Below are positions 47,767-56,997 of a DNA stretch of 64,000 nt, piece by piece. Origin of the DNA: Novosphingobium sp. (lineage in GTDB: Bacteria > Pseudomonadota > Alphaproteobacteria > Sphingomonadales > Sphingomonadaceae); NCBI RefSeq assembly GCF_027489515.1, contig NZ_JAIXZS010000018.1:1-64000 (forward strand), in the 5' to 3' direction. Under the pieces are notes generated by a model. It was not told the DNA's origin. It was given only the letters and a program-made list of their open reading frames with translations, and ran no database searches. The translations under genes were made by a program, and so were the position numbers. How positions within the stretch are numbered: the first letter of the stretch is position 1; every line of letters begins with the position of its first letter.

Positions 47767-50739
47767 ATGGCCACTCCCGAACCCATCGTAAACGACTATC
47801 TGGCTCACGAGCTGCGATCAAAACACCCCGAATGGCTAAGGGACGGAATAGTCATCGCCGAAAACACTGCGTCTTTTGCATCCAAGGGCCAACGGCCAGA
47901 TATCATCGTTTGCGATGACTGGGCGGCTCCGGTTGGCGTGGAGACAGAATACCAGCCTGCGATGACAGTTGAAAAGGATGCCGCTTCCCGATTGGGGCAA
48001 GTATATACCCCAACTGGTGGAAAAATACACGCAGTTGTGGCCGTAAGGTTGCCATCGCGATACCGGAATCTCAACGGTTCAGCTATCGCAAATGCTCTTC
48101 GCGTTGAGAAAGAGTTAGAATACTGCTTGCTTACAGGTGACAATCCTGTCGGTTACCACAGGTGGCCAAGTACCGGCTTTGTCAAAGCCTCAGTAGCCAA
48201 CCTCGCGTCCGTTATAGTAAGTGCTAAGGTGTCATCGGCCTTAATCGACACGGCTGCTACTATCCTTGAGAATGGGGCCAGAATGGTCGCATCTCAAATA
48301 GAAGCCTCTGCAGTTTCGCATATCGGAATCGGTGTTTCGATAGCGGATACGCTCAAGCAAGAGGCTGGTTTTCAAACTTACGCCATGACGGCCACAATTC
48401 TTATCAATGCATTTGTATTTCAGGAAACACTTGCGGGAGCGTCTCACGAGCTATTGACTGTCACGAGCCTCTACAAACTTGGCCAAGTCGCAATGAAACC
48501 CACTAAGGGTGAGGTAATTGCAGCTTGGGACCATATTCTCTCGATAAACTACTGGCCCATTTTTGGCGTGGCTCGAAAGCTCGTGGAAGACATCCCCCCG
48601 GCGCTATGGTCGCAAGTGCGCGACATTTGCATCGGGACCGCAGATCAGCTCCTTTCGATGAATCTCGGCAAAAATCCGGACCTTGTGGGCACCATTTTTC
48701 AGCGCCTCATCTCCGATCGAAAATTTCTTGCTACGTTTTACACGGCCCCCTCATCAGCAGCGCTAATGGCGCGGTTGCTGGTTTCTGACACGCCGCCAAA
48801 TGGGGTCTCATGGGGAGACGTGGAGAAGGTGCAGGCGCTCCGGGTTGCAGATTTTGCGTGCGGGACTGGTTCGCTGTTATGCGCTGTGTATTCGGCTATG
48901 CAGATGCGACTTGAGCACGCCGGAATCAATAGCGCCGACATGCATCGCTCTATGGTAGAGAAGACCCTTGTGGGCTGCGATGTGCTGCCATCCGCTACCT
49001 ACATCACCGCCTCGCAACTCTCTTCTGCGCATCCCACTGTACAATATGGTGGGACGAATATCCTCACCTTGCCGTTCGGGCAGACAGCGTCTGGAGGCAT
49101 TGCGCTCGGTGCACTGGACTTACTTGATACTCAAGGCGTTATGCCAACGATCGCCACTCACGCGACCGGTGTAGGTGCCACGTCCTTGGTCGAAACCGAT
49201 ACTTGGAGTGCAGTCGGAGGTGCGGCGGTCGGTGACGCCTCCTTCGATATTGTCGCAATGAATCCACCGTTTACACGGTTGACTGGCGGTGGAGGGAAAT
49301 CGTCCGAGGTTTCTCGCCCGCTGTTTGCTGCCTTTGGGACTGATGAAGCGACTCAAGCAAAGATGGGTAAGAAAGCCCAAAAGCTGCTGGCTGATACTGC
49401 ATACCACGGGAATGCTGGCGCGGCGGCAGCGTTCGTGGAAATCGGCAACCGCAAGCTCAAAACTGGTGGCAAGCTTGGATTAATTCTGCCTCTCAGCGCT
49501 CTTTCTGGTGCGTCGTGGGCGGAGTGTCGGCGGGTTTGGCGACGACATTATGAAGGTCTTATTACGTTTTCGATCGCTGCTGATGACAAGCACGCCGCCT
49601 TTTCCGCAGATACAGGAATGGCCGAAAGCATGATTGTCGGGACCAAAGCCCTTACGCCGTCTGATCGCCTGACAAGCGTGTCCCTCTACAGACGCCCTGA
49701 ATCAACACTTGAAGGAGCCGAGATTGCACGGGTGGTCAAAGACCTCATTGCCTCTGCGACGGTGCGCCGAATTGAGGATGGTCCGGTAGGCGGCACCGAC
49801 ATAATGATGGGCGGAGAAAAGGTGGGTGAGCTTGTCTCAGCTCCCACCGCTCCTGACCCTTGGCCACTATCCCGTATTCGCGATCACTCTATTGCCCAGA
49901 CAGCATACCAGCTCTCGATTGGAGCAATCTGGTTGCCAGGGTCGCTCGAACCCAACTTGGTGAACGCTCCTATTTGTCGGCTTGACCAACTGGGCGAACC
50001 GGGTCCGTATCATCTCGATATCTCCGGTGGCGGCACGAGCGGTGGCGCACCGCGTGGTCCCTTCGAGCTTCGAGCCACAAACAAACCAGCTTCAGTTAGC
50101 TTTCCAGTGATGAAAGCCCACGATGAATCCCGAGAGCGCTATCTTGAGATTGATCCTGACGCAGAAGGCGTAGTCCGTGGGTCTCCAGAGGCTTCAGTTA
50201 GGGCGATCATTGACGCGCGAGCAAAAGCGATATGGGCCACCCGCACCCGTTTGCATTTTGCAACTGACGTGCAATTCAACTCTAATGCGTTGATAGCATG
50301 CCTAACGAGCCGACCCGCGATAGGTGGTCGAGCTTGGCCTTCGTTTCGCATGAGTGATCCTCGCTTTGAACAAGTGATTGCGCTCTGGTTCAATTCAACA
50401 CTTGGAATTCTGAGCTTTTGGTGGAGTGCGAACAAGACGCAGGATGGCCGTGGCTCAGTGACCACGTCACGTTTAGGCGAACTAGTGTCAATTGATCCCC
50501 GTACATTCGACGAGATGGCTCTGGCCGAAGCGGATCAGTTCTTCGATACATTCAAAGGCCGGAGCCTGATGGACGTTCACGAGGCTAGCTTTGATGAGGC
50601 TCGCGCCGAGCTTGATGAGTTCGTTGCCAAGCATCTCTTGAACGCTGGCACTCGTCTACAAGAAGTGACTGATGGATTGCGGCTCCTGCGATCGAAGCTT
50701 GTCATCGAGCCATCAATTCGCGGAGCACGCCGAAACTGA
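47767..50739 (+). CDS. Large N6-adenine DNA methylase-like protein with N-terminal nuclease-like region (type IIG-like restriction-modification candidate)
   Basis: Motif I VADFACGTGSLL, motif IV NPPF; N-terminal RPDIIVCDDWAAPVGVETEY resembles a PD...ExE/K nuclease core. Start could be 47698. Confidence 0.75.
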   Translation: MATPEPIVNDYLAHELRSKHPEWLRDGIVIAENTASFASKGQRPDIIVCDDWAAPVGVETEYQPAMTVEKDAASRLGQVYTPTGGKIHAVVAVRLPSRYRNLNGSAIANALRVEKELEYCLLTGDNPVGYHRWPSTGFVKASVANLASVIVSAKVSSALIDTAATILENGARMVASQIEASAVSHIGIGVSIADTLKQEAGFQTYAMTATILINAFVFQETLAGASHELLTVTSLYKLGQVAMKPTKGEVIAAWDHILSINYWPIFGVARKLVEDIPPALWSQVRDICIGTADQLLSMNLGKNPDLVGTIFQRLISDRKFLATFYTAPSSAALMARLLVSDTPPNGVSWGDVEKVQALRVADFACGTGSLLCAVYSAMQMRLEHAGINSADMHRSMVEKTLVGCDVLPSATYITASQLSSAHPTVQYGGTNILTLPFGQTASGGIALGALDLLDTQGVMPTIATHATGVGATSLVETDTWSAVGGAAVGDASFDIVAMNPPFTRLTGGGGKSSEVSRPLFAAFGTDEATQAKMGKKAQKLLADTAYHGNAGAAAAFVEIGNRKLKTGGKLGLILPLSALSGASWAECRRVWRRHYEGLITFSIAADDKHAAFSADTGMAESMIVGTKALTPSDRLTSVSLYRRPESTLEGAEIARVVKDLIASATVRRIEDGPVGGTDIMMGGEKVGELVSAPTAPDPWPLSRIRDHSIAQTAYQLSIGAIWLPGSLEPNLVNAPICRLDQLGEPGPYHLDISGGGTSGGAPRGPFELRATNKPASVSFPVMKAHDESRERYLEIDPDAEGVVRGSPEASVRAIIDARAKAIWATRTRLHFATDVQFNSNALIACLTSRPAIGGRAWPSFRMSDPRFEQVIALWFNSTLGILSFWWSANKTQDGRGSVTTSRLGELVSIDPRTFDEMALAEADQFFDTFKGRSLMDVHEASFDEARAELDEFVAKHLLNAGTRLQEVTDGLRLLRSKLVIEPSIRGARRN

Positions 50740-50911
50740 TAGCTCGGGCCTTAAGGTTGACCGGAGAACAAGCTGGCAATCTGGCCCTCATTAACGCCTC
50801 GCTCCAAGGCCATATTGCTGGTCCGGGCTGGCCTATTCCATTGATGCGGGCGAATGAAGGGTATGCTTCATTGAGATTGACGAGGAGTCCGAGGTTTGGG
50901 AATCTAGTCAA

Positions 50912-52150
50912 ATGCCCATCTATCCCGACAAAAAGAACGGAAAGCCCACAGGCCGCTATCGCGTGGAAGTCCAGCTTAACGGGCAGCGGCTTCGCGGACG
51001 CGCGGAAACCATGCGCGAGGCCAAAAGGCTGGAAATCGAGCTTCAGGAGCGCTTGGCCGGGGGAGAGGGGCAACCGAAGGTTAAGAGCACCGCTACACCC
51101 CCTCCGCTGCCCCAAGAGGCGCTTCCGTGTCTCACAGTCCGTGAAGGGGCCGACAAGGCCAAAGGTCTGCTATGGGCGGGACAGGCGACGGAGACTACAA
51201 GCCTCGCCAAACTGGATCGTATCGTCGCCATGGTCGGCCCTAAGCTCCCACTGGACGCCCTAGACGCGAACAAGATGGACGAACTAGTCTCGACCCTGAA
51301 GGACGGAGGGGCCTCAGAGGCCACCGTTAACCGATACCTGTCCTGCGTCTCTGCCTTCCTCAAGTTCTGCAAGAAGCGTGGCTTCCGCACCTTGCCGCCC
51401 CCTGAGCTTGATTGGCGGGACGAAGACGAAGGCCGCATTCGATGGCTGTCCTACGAGGAGGAAGCGCAACTATTGGGACTCTTGCCCGCGCCCTATTCCA
51501 CCGTGGTCTATCTGGCGATCAGGACTGGAATGCGTGCGTCCGAACTAATGGGCCTGAAGCCCGATCAGGTGCAGCCGCGCTGGGTTCACTTATGGAAGAC
51601 CAAGAACGGCTCCCCCCGATCCGTTCCGCTTTCGGATGACCTCTATCAGCGCCTCGCCCCCTTGGTCACCAAAGGCGAGATGCCGGACTACTGGTCGGTC
51701 TATCGACACTGGCAGCGGGCACGGAAAGCCATGAAGCTCGATAGTGACCCCACGTTTGTTTTCCACGCTTGCCGCCACACCTACGCCACCCGCGCAGTGC
51801 AGGCCGGTATGAACCTGCGGGTCCTTCAGAAACTAATGGGTCACAAGGCCATTCAGACGACCCTTCGCTATGCCCATGTGGATGATAGGACACTGGCGGA
51901 CGCTGCGTTCGCCGCCCTGCAATTTCACGACCAACGCGGGGGACAGGTGGGGGACGAAGGTGGGGTATTTGCACCGAAACCCCCCTCCAAATCCCTTGTC
52001 GTCCCACCTAAGACAGCGGCGAGAACGGCAGAAAACCGTGTGTTCATGTCCATCGGACGTAACGGAATGCCCCCGCTGGGTGACTTAAAATCCCTTGAGC
52101 TCAGCTCGTGCGGGTTCGAGTCCCGCCGTCCGTACCAGATCAAGCGATAG
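50912..52150 (+). CDS. int: Tyrosine recombinase / phage-type integrase
   Basis: IRTGMRASELMGLKPDQV, HACRHTYATRAVQAGMNLRVLQKLMGHKAIQTTLRYAHV; C-terminus encoded by attR. Confidence 0.95.
   Translation: MPIYPDKKNGKPTGRYRVEVQLNGQRLRGRAETMREAKRLEIELQERLAGGEGQPKVKSTATPPPLPQEALPCLTVREGADKAKGLLWAGQATETTSLAKLDRIVAMVGPKLPLDALDANKMDELVSTLKDGGASEATVNRYLSCVSAFLKFCKKRGFRTLPPPELDWRDEDEGRIRWLSYEEEAQLLGLLPAPYSTVVYLAIRTGMRASELMGLKPDQVQPRWVHLWKTKNGSPRSVPLSDDLYQRLAPLVTKGEMPDYWSVYRHWQRARKAMKLDSDPTFVFHACRHTYATRAVQAGMNLRVLQKLMGHKAIQTTLRYAHVDDRTLADAAFAALQFHDQRGGQVGDEGGVFAPKPPSKSLVVPPKTAARTAENRVFMSIGRNGMPPLGDLKSLELSSCGFESRRPYQIKR
52082..52137 (+). repeat. attR: 56-bp direct repeat of tRNA-Leu 3' part
   Basis: Identical to 42605-42660. 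Confidence 0.95.
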
Positions 52151-52309
52151 GTCCCCACCCGTGCCACGTCCCGCGGCGCCCGTCTGCCTGCCGCAGCAGG
52201 TGCTCCGCCCGCCGCAGAGGGAACGCGTTAGCAGCAGGTAAGGATATCTCTTGCGTCCTGGTTAATCTAACCGGGGGCAATGCGGCAGGATGCTGCAGGG
52301 AGGCGGGCC

Positions 52310-53098
52310 ATGGCGGTCATCAAGGGCACGATCAACGCCGACACACTGAACGGGACGGTCAATCCGGACCAGATCACCGGCCTTGCCGGCATCGATATCC
52401 TGAAGGGCCTCGGCGGCAACGACCTGCTCGACGGCGGTGCCGGCAATGACACGATGTACGGCGGTGCGGGCGACGACACCTACATTGTCGATTCCACTGC
52501 CGACAAGGTGATCGAACTGACCGGCGAGGGGATCGACCTGGTCAAGGCGAGCGTCAGCTTCACGCTGGGCAATTTCGTCGAGAACCTGCTCCTGATGGGA
52601 TCGGCGGCGATCAACGGAACCGGCAACGGGCTCGCCAATACGCTGACCGGCGGCAGCGGCAACAACATCCTCAAGGGCCTTGCCGGAAATGACATTCTGG
52701 ACGGCGGCGCCGGTGCGGACCAACTGGTCGGCGGGACCGGCATGGACAAGATGACCGGCGGCGCAGGCAACGACAAGTTCGTATTCGATGATGGCGACTT
52801 CGCCAGCAAGACAGCGACCAATGCCGACGTGATCGTCGACTTCACCGCGGGCGACAAGATCGACCTCAGCCTTGTCGATGCGGTGAGTAGCGCGACCCCC
52901 TACAACCAGCCCGGGGACCAGGCCTTCGTATTCATCAACCACAACCGGTTCCATATCGAAACCGGGCGCGAGCTGCGGTATGACGTCGTGGGTGGCAACA
53001 CGTATGTCTATGGCAACGTGAACGGCGATGCGACGGCGGATTTCTGTATCAAGATCATGGGGATCCACACCCTCACATCGAGCGATTTTGTTCTCTAG
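52310..53098 (+). CDS. RTX calcium-binding repeat protein
   Basis: LKGLGGNDLLDGGAGNDTMYGGAGDDTYIVDS, LKGLAGNDILDGGAGADQLVGGTGMDKMTGGAGNDKFVFD. Confidence 0.9.
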   Translation: MAVIKGTINADTLNGTVNPDQITGLAGIDILKGLGGNDLLDGGAGNDTMYGGAGDDTYIVDSTADKVIELTGEGIDLVKASVSFTLGNFVENLLLMGSAAINGTGNGLANTLTGGSGNNILKGLAGNDILDGGAGADQLVGGTGMDKMTGGAGNDKFVFDDGDFASKTATNADVIVDFTAGDKIDLSLVDAVSSATPYNQPGDQAFVFINHNRFHIETGRELRYDVVGGNTYVYGNVNGDATADFCIKIMGIHTLTSSDFVL

Positions 53099-53125
53099 GG
53101 TTCGCGCGGGAGGCGCTTCGGACTG

Positions 53126-53599
53126 ATGACGGCACAGCTTCCGGTATCGCGGCGAACCGTCCTTGGCGGCCTCGCCGGGGCCGCGCTGGCGGGGCTCCAT
53201 ACCCCGGCAGAAGCAGCGGTCTCGCTCGATATGGCGAAGTATCGCGGCAAGGTCGTCTACGTCGACTTCTGGGCCTCGTGGTGCGGGCCGTGCAAACTCT
53301 CGTTCCCGTTCATGCAGCAGCTTGCCGGGCGCTATCCGGCAAGCGACCTTGCCGTCGTTACGATCAACGTCGACCGCCAGCGCGCCGCTGCAGATGCCTT
53401 CATGCGGCAGGTTCACTCCAACCTTCCGGTGATCTATGATGCAGCGGGGGATCTGGCGCAGGCGTGGAAGGTGGCAGACATGCCCACCTCGCTCGTCTTT
53501 GATCGCAAGGGTGTGATGCGGTTCCGTCATCAGGGCTTCTTCCCGGGCAAGGTGCGCGAGTACGAGGGCCATGTCGCCCAGCTCGTGCGCGAAGGCTGA
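53126..53599 (+). CDS. TlpA-like thioredoxin-family protein with Tat-like signal
   Basis: SRRTVLGGLAGAALAG signal; VDFWASWCGPCKLSFPFM active site. Confidence 0.9.
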   Translation: MTAQLPVSRRTVLGGLAGAALAGLHTPAEAAVSLDMAKYRGKVVYVDFWASWCGPCKLSFPFMQQLAGRYPASDLAVVTINVDRQRAAADAFMRQVHSNLPVIYDAAGDLAQAWKVADMPTSLVFDRKGVMRFRHQGFFPGKVREYEGHVAQLVREG

Positions 53600-53603
53600 G
53601 CTC

Positions 53604-53834
53604 GTGCGCCGCGCGCGCCTGCTGGTCCTCGCAGCTCTGCCTCTGCTCGGCGCCTGCACGCACGGCGGCCTCCATGTCGGGGCAAAGCCTTGGCAGCGCG
53701 ACGTGCTGGCGCGCAAATCGATGCAGTTGGCGCGCGAACCGGCGATCATGGCCTTCGACGAGCATACCTACTTCAGCAAGGAAGCGGCCTCGGGCGGGCG
53801 CAGCTTCGATGGCGGGGGATGCGGGTGCAATTGA
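53604..53834 (+). CDS. DUF4266-family small lipoprotein
   Basis: GTG start; lipobox LLGACTH; GAKPWQRDVLARKSMQLAREP; C-terminal GGGCGCN. Confidence 0.85.
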   Translation: MRRARLLVLAALPLLGACTHGGLHVGAKPWQRDVLARKSMQLAREPAIMAFDEHTYFSKEAASGGRSFDGGGCGCN

Positions 53835-55174
53835 AGCGTGGCGGGCTCGCTGCCACACTGGGTGCACTGGCGGGGGCGCTGCTGGGATCCTCGACCGCTG
53901 CGGCCCAGTCCGAAGCCGCTCCGGCCAATGCCTACGACCAGACTGCGAGCGAGACAGGATCGGTCGTCGCCGATACGGCGCTGCTGATCTACCAGGAGGA
54001 CGATCACCGCGTCCGCGCGGTGGAGACCGCCGCGAGCCTCACGTGGAACGCGGCCAGCGGCATGGTCGTCTCCGGCAAGTTCACCTACGATTCGCTGACC
54101 GGAGCGACACCGAACGGCGCGATCCGCTCGCGCTACCCGCAGACTTTCGTTCCGCCGCGCAAGACCCGCTTCATTGGCGGCGGGCTCGGCACCAATCCCG
54201 ATACGCATACCGGCGCCTCCGGCCGCTATACCACGGCGCCCAACCAGCTGCCCGTTGACAAAGGCTTCAAGGACCACCGCGAAGCCTACGATCTCGGGGC
54301 GACGCTTCCGCTTGCGGACGGGCTCAAGCTGAGCGTCGGCGGTGCCGCTTCGTCCGAGACGGATTTCACCTCCTACTCCGCGCGCGCCTCGCTCGCCAAG
54401 GAGCTGTGGGGCAAGAACACTACCCTATCGCTGGGCTTCAATTACGAACGCGACAGCGTGCGGCCGTTTATAGGCGTGCCGCGCGCGCTGTCCTACATGG
54501 GCGATCGCATCGTCGGACAGGCCCGCGTCAAGCAGATCGCCAGCATGGTCGCGGGCATCACCCAGGTGCTCAGCCCCGGCTGGCTGGTGCAGCTCAACTA
54601 CAGCTATGGCGATAGCCGGGGCTATCACACCGATCCCTACAAGATCTTCACGCTGGTCGATGTCGATACCGGCGATCCCTTCTATTACATCTACGAGAAG
54701 CGCCCGAACCGGCGCGAGCGCAGCAGCATCTATGCGGCGACCAAGTTTGCGCTCGGCTCGGCCGTCACCGATGCCTCGGCACGCTGGTATCACGATAGCT
54801 GGGGCATCAATGCGATGACCTATGCGCTATCGGAACATGCCCCGGTGGGCCGCGCCGGCTATGTCGAGCCGGGCCTCAGGTTCTATCGCCAGACCGCCGC
54901 GCGTTTCTTTGCGCCCTACCTCGGGATCGATGTGCCGACGCCGCCCTTTGTCAGTGCGGACAGCCGGCTGTCGCGCTTTCACGCCTGGACTTTCTCCCTG
55001 AAGGCCGGTGCGCATCTTACCGCGCACTTGGAATGGTATGGCGCTGCCGAACGTTATGTGCAGGAAGGGCTTCGCTTCGATCGATCCGCGCCGGGCGTGC
55101 TGGCTCGGACCGATCTGTTTTCCGGAACCCGTTCGACCAGCCTGATCAGCGGATTGCGCTACACGTGGCATTAG
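53819..55174 (+). CDS. DUF3570-family outer-membrane-like protein
   Basis: Signal peptide; DSLTGATPNGAIRSRYPQTF; beta-rich; C-terminal SLISGLRYTWH. Confidence 0.85.
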   Translation: MRVQLKRGGLAATLGALAGALLGSSTAAAQSEAAPANAYDQTASETGSVVADTALLIYQEDDHRVRAVETAASLTWNAASGMVVSGKFTYDSLTGATPNGAIRSRYPQTFVPPRKTRFIGGGLGTNPDTHTGASGRYTTAPNQLPVDKGFKDHREAYDLGATLPLADGLKLSVGGAASSETDFTSYSARASLAKELWGKNTTLSLGFNYERDSVRPFIGVPRALSYMGDRIVGQARVKQIASMVAGITQVLSPGWLVQLNYSYGDSRGYHTDPYKIFTLVDVDTGDPFYYIYEKRPNRRERSSIYAATKFALGSAVTDASARWYHDSWGINAMTYALSEHAPVGRAGYVEPGLRFYRQTAARFFAPYLGIDVPTPPFVSADSRLSRFHAWTFSLKAGAHLTAHLEWYGAAERYVQEGLRFDRSAPGVLARTDLFSGTRSTSLISGLRYTWH

Positions 55175-55213
55175 GGTCGGGCACTGAAGGCAGGCGCTAA
55201 GGACGGAACACGG

Positions 55214-56092
55214 ATGGCAAAGGCAGCGAAACCGGCAGGCGTTCACAAGCACCGCTTCACGGCCATGGGCACGCCCTGCGAAGTGCAGGTTGAATCCCGC
55301 GATCGCCGGCTGGCGGCGGAGCTGGCGCGGATGGGGGAGGTGGAAGCGCGCCGGATCGAGGAAAAGTTTACCCGCTACAAGCCGACCGGTGTGGTCTGGG
55401 CGATCAACAATGCGGGCGGCAAGCCAGTCGAGGTGGATGAAGAAACCGCCGGACTGCTCGACTACGCCGCGCAGGTCCATGCGCTGAGCGCGGGGCGCTT
55501 CGACGTGACCTCGGGCGTGCTCCGGCGGGCATGGAAGTTCGATGGCTCGGACCGCGTGCCCGAGCACGACGCGGTCGCCGCGCTGATGCCGCTCATCGGC
55601 TGGCAAAAGGTGCAGTGGGACCGCCCCCGGTTGACGCTTCCCCCGGGGATGGAAATCGATCTCGGCGGCATCTGCAAGGAATACGCGGTTGATCGCGCGG
55701 CCATGGCGATCAAGGCAGCTGCCGATTGCCCGGCTCTGGTCAATTTCGGCGGCGATCTGCGCACGACGCGCACCAAGGAAGCCGGGCGGTGGGCCGTGGC
55801 AATCGAATCGCTCGATCCAGCCAAGGCTTCCGGCGGCCTGCTGCAGATCGGCGAAGGCGCGATTGCGACCAGCGGGGATGCCAAGCGCTTCCTCCTCAAA
55901 GCGGGCAAGCGCTACAGCCACATCCTCGATCCACGCACCGGTTGGCCCGTGGAGAACCCGCCGCGCTCGATCACTGTGGCCGCGCGCACCTGCGTGCAGG
56001 CCGGTACGCTCTCCACGCTCGCGATGCTGCTCGGCCCCGATGCAGAGGCGTTCCTCAAGGCCGAGAAAGCCGAAGCCTGGGTGCTCTGGTAA
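55214..56092 (+). CDS. apbE: FAD:protein FMN transferase (ApbE family)
   Basis: FTAMGTPCEVQV, LSAGRFDVTSGVLRRAW, EIDLGGICKEYAVDRAA, VNFGGDLRTT, YSHILDPRTGWPV, TLSTLAMLLGP. Confidence 0.92.
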   Translation: MAKAAKPAGVHKHRFTAMGTPCEVQVESRDRRLAAELARMGEVEARRIEEKFTRYKPTGVVWAINNAGGKPVEVDEETAGLLDYAAQVHALSAGRFDVTSGVLRRAWKFDGSDRVPEHDAVAALMPLIGWQKVQWDRPRLTLPPGMEIDLGGICKEYAVDRAAMAIKAAADCPALVNFGGDLRTTRTKEAGRWAVAIESLDPAKASGGLLQIGEGAIATSGDAKRFLLKAGKRYSHILDPRTGWPVENPPRSITVAARTCVQAGTLSTLAMLLGPDAEAFLKAEKAEAWVLW

Positions 56093-56163
56093 CCGCGCCG
56101 ACTTACCCTGGGTAACAACATGTCAAGGATCAGTAGGTTAGAAGCCTACTTGCACAGCGGAGC

Positions 56164-56895
56164 GTGCATCTGTCCCGAAGGATTCGGCCGGGTGCACAAG
56201 GGGAAACGGGCTTGGCACAGGAACGTCAGCTGCCGGGGAATTCCCGGCAGGATCAGATGGGCGCGCCCCCCGGTACGGAGCTCCGCTCCGCGCCGCGCTA
56301 TGCCCTGCTGATTCGTACCGCCAAGATCATCGCCGACGGGCGCGAGTTCCTCTGCATCATCCGCGATGCTTCGGCCACCGGCCTCAAGATCCGCCTCTTT
56401 TCCGATCTGCCCAAGGCCCGCGAGCTTGCGGTCGAGCTGATGACCGGCGATCGCTATCCGGTCGAGCTGATCTGGCAGGCCGACGATTACGCCGGCGTGC
56501 GGTTTCCCAAGGAAATCGATGTCGAGAAGCTGCTCGACGAATCCCGCGGCACCTATCCCAAGCGGCAGATCCGGCTGCAGATCGTGTTGAGCGGCGTGTT
56601 GCATTCGGGCGGCGAAGCCGTTTCGGTGGTCTTCCGCAATCTGTCGCAGCAAGGTGCCTGCGTGGAATCGGATAAGTGGCTGCTGATGAACGAGCTGGTC
56701 CGGATCGACACCGGCGTCACGCCGCCGCTTTACGCCAAGGTGCGTTGGCGCAGCCATCCCCGTTACGGCCTCATCTTCGAACATACCTTCCGGCTCGAGG
56801 AGCTTGCCCGCATTTCGGCGCCGCTTCAGTTCGCGCAGGCGCTCGAATCGCATGCCAGGGCCAGCGATTCGCCGCCCTCGGCGAGTGAGGGCTGA
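56164..56895 (+). CDS. Double PilZ domain protein
   Basis: RSAPRYALLIRTAKI...DASATGLKIRL and KRQIRLQIVLSGVLH...RNLSQQGACVES. Start uncertain. Confidence 0.75.
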   Translation: MHLSRRIRPGAQGETGLAQERQLPGNSRQDQMGAPPGTELRSAPRYALLIRTAKIIADGREFLCIIRDASATGLKIRLFSDLPKARELAVELMTGDRYPVELIWQADDYAGVRFPKEIDVEKLLDESRGTYPKRQIRLQIVLSGVLHSGGEAVSVVFRNLSQQGACVESDKWLLMNELVRIDTGVTPPLYAKVRWRSHPRYGLIFEHTFRLEELARISAPLQFAQALESHARASDSPPSASEG

Positions 56896-56997
56896 ACCGG
56901 TCCGCTTTCGCCAATCCCGCCCGACGCGTTAACTGTCTCTTATCCATTTTCGTTCACTTCCGCTCTCAAGGCATGAACGCTTGAGCGGGAGCTAGCG

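Larger units (their letters stand above)
42605..52137. mobile_element. Integrated element of about 9.5 kb in tRNA-Leu, bounded by attL/attR
   Basis: Perfect 56-bp direct repeats, tyrosine integrase adjacent to attR, resolvase, HNH and methylase genes; composition visibly more AT-rich in parts than the flanks. No capsid, terminase or conjugation genes recognised. Confidence 0.92.

Noticed and set aside
47337-47918. 193-aa ORF upstream of the methylase
   Set aside because: Runs out of frame into the methylase gene and overlaps the res-like repeats; no coherent sequence, likely noncoding plus overlap.
52100-52140. Second tRNA-Leu gene at the right end of the island
   Set aside because: Only the anticodon-to-3' part is present; it is attR, not a complete tRNA.
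52310-53098. RTX tandem nonapeptide coding repeats as a possible CRISPR or DNA repeat array
   Set aside because: Repeats are explained by GGxGxDxxx protein repeats and are not regularly spaced identical DNA repeats; no CRISPR array seen anywhere in the window.
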